Shown here piece after piece: positions 5,741 through 9,916 of a stretch of DNA of 9,916 nucleotides. Numbering within the stretch: the stretch's first letter is position 1; each line of letters opens with the position of its first letter. This stretch comes from Flavipsychrobacter sp. GTDB lineage: Bacteria > Bacteroidota > Bacteroidia > Chitinophagales > Chitinophagaceae. The DNA lies in contig JAJNBR010000093.1 in NCBI GenBank assembly GCA_021156265.1, forward strand, positions 1 through 9,916, read 5' to 3'. The translations under genes were made by a program, and so were the position numbers. The notes below the pieces were generated by a model. The model had not been told where the DNA came from and did no database searches. It saw only the letters and a program-made list of their open reading frames with translations.

Positions 5741-7180
5741 ATGATGACAGATTTCAACAGAAAGGGGATAGGAGAGGAGCACCTCTTTACCCCGGGCATT
5801 ACCCGGGAGCAAGCTGTAAGCTTCGGGAGGTCGCTAAGAAATAAAACAGACCGGCTGAGTCATGCCCGCTGGCTTGTTCCCAAAGATCGCCCGGACCCGG
5901 TAGCAGTATTGATGAAAGCAAACGAAGGGCTTTTATCCATACTTCTACCTGTTCGCTACAGCAGTATGCTTGAGTCGCCGCTGAATTTTTTTCGCGGCTC
6001 AGCTGCAATAATGGCGGCCGATATGGCCACCACACCCGATACGGGACTGTATGTTCAAAGCTGTGGCGATTGCCACCTGATGAATTTCGGTATTTATCGC
6101 ACCCAGGAAAAGAAGATGGTTTTCGATATTATCGATTTTGACGAGACCCTGCCTGCACCCTGGGAGTGGGATGTGAAGCGGCTGGCCACTAGCTTTGTCA
6201 TAGCTTCCGTGCAAAACCAGATCAACCGGCAAACAGTAGCGGTTATAGCGCACGAATGCGTGCGATCATACCGGGAGCACATAGCCGCTTTTGCAGGGAT
6301 GGACCCACTACAGGTTTGGTACTCTTGCTTTTCGGTAAAAAGTATCCTGCGCATGGCCAAAGATCATGAGCTGAGTGCGCGGTTTGCCAAAAGAGTGAGA
6401 AAGGCAATAACGAAGAGCCTGATAGGAGAGGATTTTCACCGGCTTACCGAGATGAGGGATGACAAGATCCAGCTTAAAAATGATTCAGTTCTTAGTCAGC
6501 ACGATTATCGCAAGTTGATAGAGGCTGTCTTTGAGAGTTACGTAGACACGCTTAGTTATGAAGAGCGGATATTGTTTGACCAGTTTAAATTCCGCGATAT
6601 AGCTGCTAAGGTCGGAAGTATAGGCAGTATTGGCACCCTGAATGGTATAAGTCTCAGAATGTCGCCTAACGAAGAGCCCTTATTTCTTCAGATAAAAGAA
6701 GCAAGGCCTTCGGTGTTGGAGCCATTTGTCGGTAAAAGCCGCTATAACAACAATGGCCAGCGCGTAGTAGCTGGCCAGAAACTTATGCAGGCAGCCGGAG
6801 ATGTGTTTCTGGGTTGGACCGAAATAGCCAACGGCCGTCATTTTTATATCCGGCAAATGCGGGAAGCCAGGATCGAGCCGAAGATCGCAGCATTTAATGC
6901 CCGGGTCATGATCAGGTATGCACAATTGTGCGGAGGAGCGCTGGCGAGAGCACATGCGAGGAATTTTAAATCGTCGATTATAAGCGGATATCTCGGCAGT
7001 TGCTCGAAGTTCGACGATGCAGTGTCACAATTTGCAATTGAATATGCTGAACAGAACCGTAAGGATTACGAGGCATTACAGGATGCTGTAAAAAAAGGAT
7101 TGGTTGTTGCGAATAAATTCCCTTCGCAGAATGGTGCGCCTAAGACGGATAAGCCTGCCTACGACACAGTGGATCAATGA
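5741..7180 (+). CDS. DUF2252 family protein (kinase-like motifs, function unknown)
   Basis: A 479-residue, apparently soluble cytoplasmic protein of the uncharacterised DUF2252 family. Family hallmarks in order are: RYSSMLESPLNFFRG (72-86), GDCHLMNFG (109-117), FDIIDFDET (128-136) with PWEWDVKRL (140-148), LFLQIKEARPSVLE (314-327), RVVAGQKLMQAAGDVFLGW (341-359), FYIRQMRE (368-375) and CGGALARAHAR (397-407). GDxHxxN followed by DFD resembles the catalytic loop and metal-binding Asp of aminoglycoside phosphotransferase-like kinases, so ATP-dependent phosphotransfer is a reasonable inference, but no substrate is known to me. Length is usual for the family. Two adjacent ATG codons (5741, 5744) could serve as start, and no Shine-Dalgarno is visible. 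It stands alone, with more than 400 bp before and 650 bp after, so context does not help. No signal peptide or membrane segment is evident. Confidence 0.88.
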   Translation: MMTDFNRKGIGEEHLFTPGITREQAVSFGRSLRNKTDRLSHARWLVPKDRPDPVAVLMKANEGLLSILLPVRYSSMLESPLNFFRGSAAIMAADMATTPDTGLYVQSCGDCHLMNFGIYRTQEKKMVFDIIDFDETLPAPWEWDVKRLATSFVIASVQNQINRQTVAVIAHECVRSYREHIAAFAGMDPLQVWYSCFSVKSILRMAKDHELSARFAKRVRKAITKSLIGEDFHRLTEMRDDKIQLKNDSVLSQHDYRKLIEAVFESYVDTLSYEERILFDQFKFRDIAAKVGSIGSIGTLNGISLRMSPNEEPLFLQIKEARPSVLEPFVGKSRYNNNGQRVVAGQKLMQAAGDVFLGWTEIANGRHFYIRQMREARIEPKIAAFNARVMIRYAQLCGGALARAHARNFKSSIISGYLGSCSKFDDAVSQFAIEYAEQNRKDYEALQDAVKKGLVVANKFPSQNGAPKTDKPAYDTVDQ

Positions 7181-7560
7181 CATACGATATTCGAGCATGC
7201 GCGTTTTTATGGTTTTGTGCAGTAGAAAGAACATGAAAAAATTTGTTTGCAAGCATGCGCTTTAACTATTGGCAAGGAACCAACCGTTACATGATGCGAA
7301 CCGCATAAGTTGAAAGTACTTTTACCTTCCGGCCTAAAAAAACTCAAAGTATTGGAGCCCTGAAAAAAGGGTAGTTAGTGTTCCGGTTTTTTACAACAAC
7401 GGCAAAATATGCAACCTCAACCAAGTCACCATCCAGGCTCATTCGTTTCGCCAGCCACGAAGACTCCGGTCTTTTGCAAATTGTCGTCAAACGAATACCG
7501 CAATCAAAAAACTAAGAACCGTATCAAACATTTATACTTCAGGCAGCCCTGTCAAACCTA

Positions 7561-7710
7561 TCACCAAACTTTTCCCTGTCACCATGAACTTTATACCCTT
7601 GACCATGATTTTCATTCCTATCACCATGAAAGCACTTATCACTGTGGAAGCTCCTGTCACCATGAAAACTCTTTCAGGAGCACTTCTCATTATCACTATG
7701 CTCCCTATCC
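7561..7710. repeat. Degenerate tandem repeat, 18/21-bp period (TCACCATGAAA-like core)
   Basis: Anchor hexamers related to TCACCA occur at 7561, 7579, 7600, 7621, 7639, 7657 and 7693, with a degenerate unit at 7675. The steps are 18, 21, 21, 18, 18, 18 and 18 bp. The best-conserved units carry TCACCATGAA (7579, 7621, 7657); others vary as TGACCATGAT (7600), TCACTGTGGA (7639) and TCACTATGCT (7693). All steps are multiples of three, so codon phase is kept: ATG at 7584, 7605, 7626, 7662 and 7698 and GTG at 7644 all share one frame, each preceded by Ile/Val/Leu-Thr. Read leftward the units encode a repeating MV(T/I/K)G pattern. The array is diverged, so it is old or under selection. Its role is unknown. 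Confidence 0.7.
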
Positions 7711-7760
7711 TTTTTTGTCTCAATCCTACATTTCGATACAAACCGACCATTCTCACCTGA
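7584..7760 (+). CDS. Possible small hydrophobic peptide encoded in the repeat array
   Basis: A 58-codon frame that overlaps the tandem repeat, with in-frame alternative ATGs at 7605, 7626, 7662 and 7698. The version starting at 7662 would be a 32-residue peptide beginning MKTLSGALLIITMLPILF, which resembles a signal peptide or a single membrane span. It also resembles the MKTLLTAMVIL start of the porin, which lies 174 bp downstream in the same phase after intervening stops. No Shine-Dalgarno or promoter is evident, and repeats with a multiple-of-three period stay open in several frames by construction. It may be a leader peptide, a duplicated and decayed gene start, or nothing. Confidence 0.2.
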   Translation: MNFIPLTMIFIPITMKALITVEAPVTMKTLSGALLIITMLPILFCLNPTFRYKPTILT

Positions 7761-7800
7761 TCGTAAACTATGAGTCGGCACAGTTATTAATGAAAGTCTG

Positions 7801-7831
7801 CTCGACAGAACTCGATCAACCCAAACTCGAT
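7801..7831 (+). promoter_or_regulatory. CTCGA direct repeats before the porin start
   Basis: CTCGA occurs at 7801-7805, 7811-7815 and 7826-7830. Two copies lie within the longer match AACTCGAT (7809-7816 and 7824-7831), 15 bp apart. They end 5 bases before the porin ATG, so they would lie in its 5'-UTR or form a regulator-binding site. Short repeats of this size can arise by chance. Confidence 0.2.
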
Positions 7832-7835
7832 TCCT

Positions 7836-9089
7836 ATGAAAACACTTCTCACCGCCATGGTTATTCTAGGGCTGTACTCCGGCCCGGTACTAGCCCAGGA
7901 CGACGACGCTCCGGAACCGCCTAGAAAGGAAATGGAGATCTACGGCTTCATCATGATGGATGCCGGTTACAACTTTAACCAGATCCATCCCGATTGGTAT
8001 GATGTGGTGCGACCGACCAAACTACCGGCCTTTGATGATGAATTTGGCTCAGATGGTAACGTGTATTTTTCCGTACGTCAAACACGGTTTGGAGTTAAGA
8101 ACTGGTTCTGTACGAAGTATGGCGAACTGAAAACTCATTTCGAGTTTGAAATGTTCGGTACGGGTGTGGATGCCGGGCAGACTACCATCCGCCTTCGGCA
8201 TGCCTATGGCGAACTGGGTAAGTGGGGCGCCGGCCAATACTGGAGCCCGTTCATGGATATAGACGTGTTCCCTAATACAGTTGAGTACTGGGGACCTCCG
8301 GGAATGGCTTTCTTCCGAAATGTACAGATACGTTATATGCCCATCCAGGGTGATGACAGCCGCCTGACGATAGCCCTTGAAAGGCCGGGTGCCAGTGCAG
8401 ATCAGGGCCGCTATGCCGACCGTGTTGAGCTCTCGGGCATAGCCCCACGTTTCCCTGTTCCTGACCTCTCGGCAGAATATCGCTTCGGAGGAAAAAACTG
8501 GGGTTACGTTGAGCTGGCCGGTATTGTGAGGAGGATAGAATGGGAGGATCACCAGATCGATCAATTTGATCTTTCCGGCGATGCAACGGGTTGGGGACTA
8601 AACTTAAGTACCAACATCAAGTTTGGCAAGAGTACTGTGTTCAGGGGTAGCTTTCTTTATGGCGAAGGCATACAGAACTATATGAATGATGCACCAGTGG
8701 ACATTGGTATCGAAAACAACTTTATCGATAGCGCCGGGTTCCGCGTCTTCGATCCGGTACGGCCGATAATAGGGGTAGCCTTACCTGTATTGGGCGTCGT
8801 GGCGTTCGTTGATCATAGCTGGAGCAAGAAATTCTCCTCGTCGCTGGGATATTCTTTAATAGAGATCACCAATTCAGACGGGCAGGCCGCCGATGCCTTT
8901 CAACAGGGGCAATATATTGTTGGCAACCTCATGTACTACCCAACCCAGAACGCGATGACATGTCTTGAATACCAATGGGGTGCGCGTGAAAACAACCGCG
9001 ATGGCTTCGGTAGCGTGATCAATAAAATTCAACTCACTTTCAAATACAATTTCTCGCGTAGCTTTTACGAAAGGAATAAGAACAAGTAA
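7836..9089 (+). CDS. DcaP-family outer-membrane porin
   Basis: A 417-residue predicted outer-membrane beta-barrel porin. Residues 1-20 form a signal peptide with a likely cut after Ala20 (PVLA, then QDDD). The mature part opens with an acidic/proline stretch, then the first strand EIYGFIMMDAGYNFNQ (34-49). Features I associate with DcaP-like trimeric porins follow: DVVRPTKLPAF, SVRQTRFGVK, FEFEMFGTGVDAGQTTIRLRHAYGE (split here across about 103-127), WSPFMDIDVFPN and YWGPPGM. The C-terminus ends in an alternating strand (KIQLTFKYNFS) plus a short basic tail. DcaP homologues studied elsewhere import small organic acids and related solutes; the solute here is unknown. The ATG at 7836 is the only sensible start because in-frame stops lie shortly upstream. 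The glutaminase gene begins 18 bp after the stop codon, suggesting one transcript and a shared role in nitrogen-compound uptake. Confidence 0.88.
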   Translation: MKTLLTAMVILGLYSGPVLAQDDDAPEPPRKEMEIYGFIMMDAGYNFNQIHPDWYDVVRPTKLPAFDDEFGSDGNVYFSVRQTRFGVKNWFCTKYGELKTHFEFEMFGTGVDAGQTTIRLRHAYGELGKWGAGQYWSPFMDIDVFPNTVEYWGPPGMAFFRNVQIRYMPIQGDDSRLTIALERPGASADQGRYADRVELSGIAPRFPVPDLSAEYRFGGKNWGYVELAGIVRRIEWEDHQIDQFDLSGDATGWGLNLSTNIKFGKSTVFRGSFLYGEGIQNYMNDAPVDIGIENNFIDSAGFRVFDPVRPIIGVALPVLGVVAFVDHSWSKKFSSSLGYSLIEITNSDGQAADAFQQGQYIVGNLMYYPTQNAMTCLEYQWGARENNRDGFGSVINKIQLTFKYNFSRSFYERNKNK

Positions 9090-9107
9090 TCCTGTAAATA
9101 CTTAACT

Positions 9108-9916
9108 ATGAAAACATCAACATTTCTGGCCGTCCTGGCTTTAACGGGTCTTTTGTGTGTGCCTTACTTTGGAGACGCGCAAACACAGACCAAAAACAGA
9201 TTCTCCGACGAAAACTACCAGGCGGCCATCGATAATGCCCATTCCCGGTACAAGGACCTGAACGAAGGCGCAAATGCCGACTATATAAAAGAGCTGGCAG
9301 CCGTAGACCCGGACATTTATGGTATCGCCATCGTGACAACCGATGGCCGTGTGTTCACCAAGGGAGATCTTACTTCCCGGGTGTCCATACAATCCATATC
9401 CAAGGTGTTTACCCTTGCAAAACTCATAGAAGAGCAAGGTGCCCAGGCCGTTGCTGACAAGATTGGTGTTGACGCAACGGGTCTGAGATTTAATTCTATT
9501 GTAGCTATAGAGCTGCAAAAGGGTAAAGAGATCAACCCGCTGGTAAATCCGGGCGCTATTGCTGCTGTTAGCCTGATCAAGGGAGCTGACTCGGCAGCCA
9601 AGTGGCGGAACATACAGCAGGTTCATAACGATTTTGCCGGCAGCACGCTTGGGGTAAACTGGCCGGTTTATTTTAGTGAAGCCGGCGATAACCTGCGCAA
9701 CCAGGCAATAGCCCATCTGTTGCTCGCTTACGGCCGCATGTATTTCGACCCGGTAGAAGCTACTGATGTGTACACCAAGCAGTGTGCGTTGAATGTAAAT
9801 GCCAAAGACCTTGCGATCATGGCAGCAACATTGGCAAACGGCGGCACCAACCCAATGACAAAAAAGAAGGTGATTGGACCCGAGACGGCAGCTCAAACTA
9901 TGTCGGTTATGCAAAC
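9108..9916 (+). CDS. glsA: Glutaminase A with signal peptide (partial, runs off the window end)
   Basis: Hydrolyses L-glutamine to glutamate and ammonia; member of the serine-dependent beta-lactamase-like glutaminase family. The first 269 codons are present, and about 60 more would be expected. Residues 1-24 look like a signal peptide (MKTSTFLAVLALTGLLCVPY..., cleavage probably after FGDA), unlike the usual cytoplasmic enzymes, so a periplasmic location is inferred. The family region begins with ADYIKELAAVDPDIYGIAI. The catalytic Ser-x-x-Lys is S96-I-S-K99 in SIQSISKVFTL (93-103). Further motifs are GLRFNSIVAIEL (125-136), NPLVNPGAIAA (143-153), NQAIAHLLLAYG (198-209) and DLAIMAATLANGG (234-246). 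Residue 148 is Pro where most members have Ala (NAGAI). The ATG at 9108-9110 lies 18 bp after the porin stop codon with an A/T-rich, Shine-Dalgarno-free leader, so it is probably co-transcribed with the porin. Confidence 0.93.
   Translation, partial: MKTSTFLAVLALTGLLCVPYFGDAQTQTKNRFSDENYQAAIDNAHSRYKDLNEGANADYIKELAAVDPDIYGIAIVTTDGRVFTKGDLTSRVSIQSISKVFTLAKLIEEQGAQAVADKIGVDATGLRFNSIVAIELQKGKEINPLVNPGAIAAVSLIKGADSAAKWRNIQQVHNDFAGSTLGVNWPVYFSEAGDNLRNQAIAHLLLAYGRMYFDPVEATDVYTKQCALNVNAKDLAIMAATLANGGTNPMTKKKVIGPETAAQTMSVMQ

Larger units (their letters stand above)
7181..7835. other. Long intergenic region upstream of the porin gene
   Basis: 655 bp without a confidently called gene. From 7181 to 7540 I see only a 9-bp direct repeat (AGCATGCGC at 7194-7202 and 7252-7260), a weak ATGCG/CGCAT hairpin at 7294-7306 and an A/T-rich stretch. 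No good terminator for the DUF2252 gene is visible. From 7561 to 7710 lies a degenerate tandem repeat (listed separately). From 7761 to 7835 lies the presumed porin leader, with three CTCGA copies. Reading frames are unusually open here: rightward frame 7338-7757 has no stop, and an overlapping frame is open from 7409 to 7924, but their predicted composition is unlike real protein except possibly for the small peptide at 7584-7760. Confidence 0.6.

Noticed and set aside
5792..5808. CCCGGG...CCCGGG inverted repeat
   Set aside because: It lies inside the DUF2252 coding sequence, and CCCGGG is self-complementary. It is best explained by Pro-Gly and Arg codons.
7358..7371. CCCT/AGGG hairpin as terminator of the DUF2252 gene
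   Set aside because: The stem is only 4 bp with an A-rich loop and no T-run after it, about 180 bp from the stop codon.
7561..7710. CRISPR array interpretation of the repeats
   Set aside because: Units are 18-21 bp, contiguous and diverged, with no unique spacers of regular length and no cas genes nearby.
7532..7756. Leftward frame with repeated MVTG/MVIG units
   Set aside because: The pattern is noted as a property of the repeat, but any frame through a multiple-of-three repeat without stops stays open. No promoter or homologue is recognised, so it is not called as a gene.
7409..7924. Rightward 171-codon frame spanning the repeat array into the porin
   Set aside because: The translation is a His/Ser/Tyr-rich low-complexity sequence caused by the 18/21-bp repeat and overlaps the porin signal peptide by about 90 bases. 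There is no sign of selection as protein.
9141..9914. Long leftward open frame (257 codons) over the glutaminase gene
   Set aside because: The rightward frame over the same bases encodes a full set of glutaminase A motifs, including the catalytic Ser-x-x-Lys. The leftward translation has no recognisable family pattern and is an antisense shadow.

Overview
The window most likely comes from a member of the Bacteroidota, plausibly Chitinophagales or Sphingobacteriales. This rests on protein character, on the near absence of Shine-Dalgarno sequences before start codons, on a lipoprotein carrying the GCTDP...DDGxC motif common in that phylum, and on a TAnnTTTG-like -7 element before grpE. No rRNA or tRNA gene, insertion sequence or CRISPR array was seen, and the genus is not resolved.

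Left part (1-4875), conserved housekeeping genes. prfB (release factor 2) reads rightward and is followed after 4 bp by a full-length ABC exporter half-transporter that starts at TTG. These converge on a leftward grpE-dnaJ pair, the co-chaperones of DnaK. dnaK itself is not in the window. The gap between the ABC gene and dnaJ is only 17 bp, and a hairpin overlapping the ABC stop codon probably terminates dnaJ transcription.

Middle part (4820-7180), lineage-specific genes. A small leftward lipoprotein gene ends at a strong hairpin terminator. Upstream of it is a 436-bp gene-poor stretch with short inverted repeats and an 88-codon leftward frame that looks to me like a decayed LytTR DNA-binding domain. 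Then comes a rightward gene for a DUF2252 protein with kinase-like motifs.

Right part (7181-9916). A 655-bp spacer holds an unusual degenerate tandem repeat with 18/21-bp periodicity, in which in-frame ATG or GTG codons recur, and a possible small hydrophobic peptide. It leads into a two-gene transcription unit: a DcaP-family outer-membrane porin and, 18 bp later, a glutaminase A with a signal peptide that runs off the window end. Together these suggest outer-membrane uptake of glutamine or related small molecules, with deamidation outside the cytoplasm.

The least explained parts are the 7561-7710 repeat array, the putative LytTR remnant, the DUF2252 protein and the porin-glutaminase pairing. 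I did not find clear evidence of a wholly new multi-gene system.
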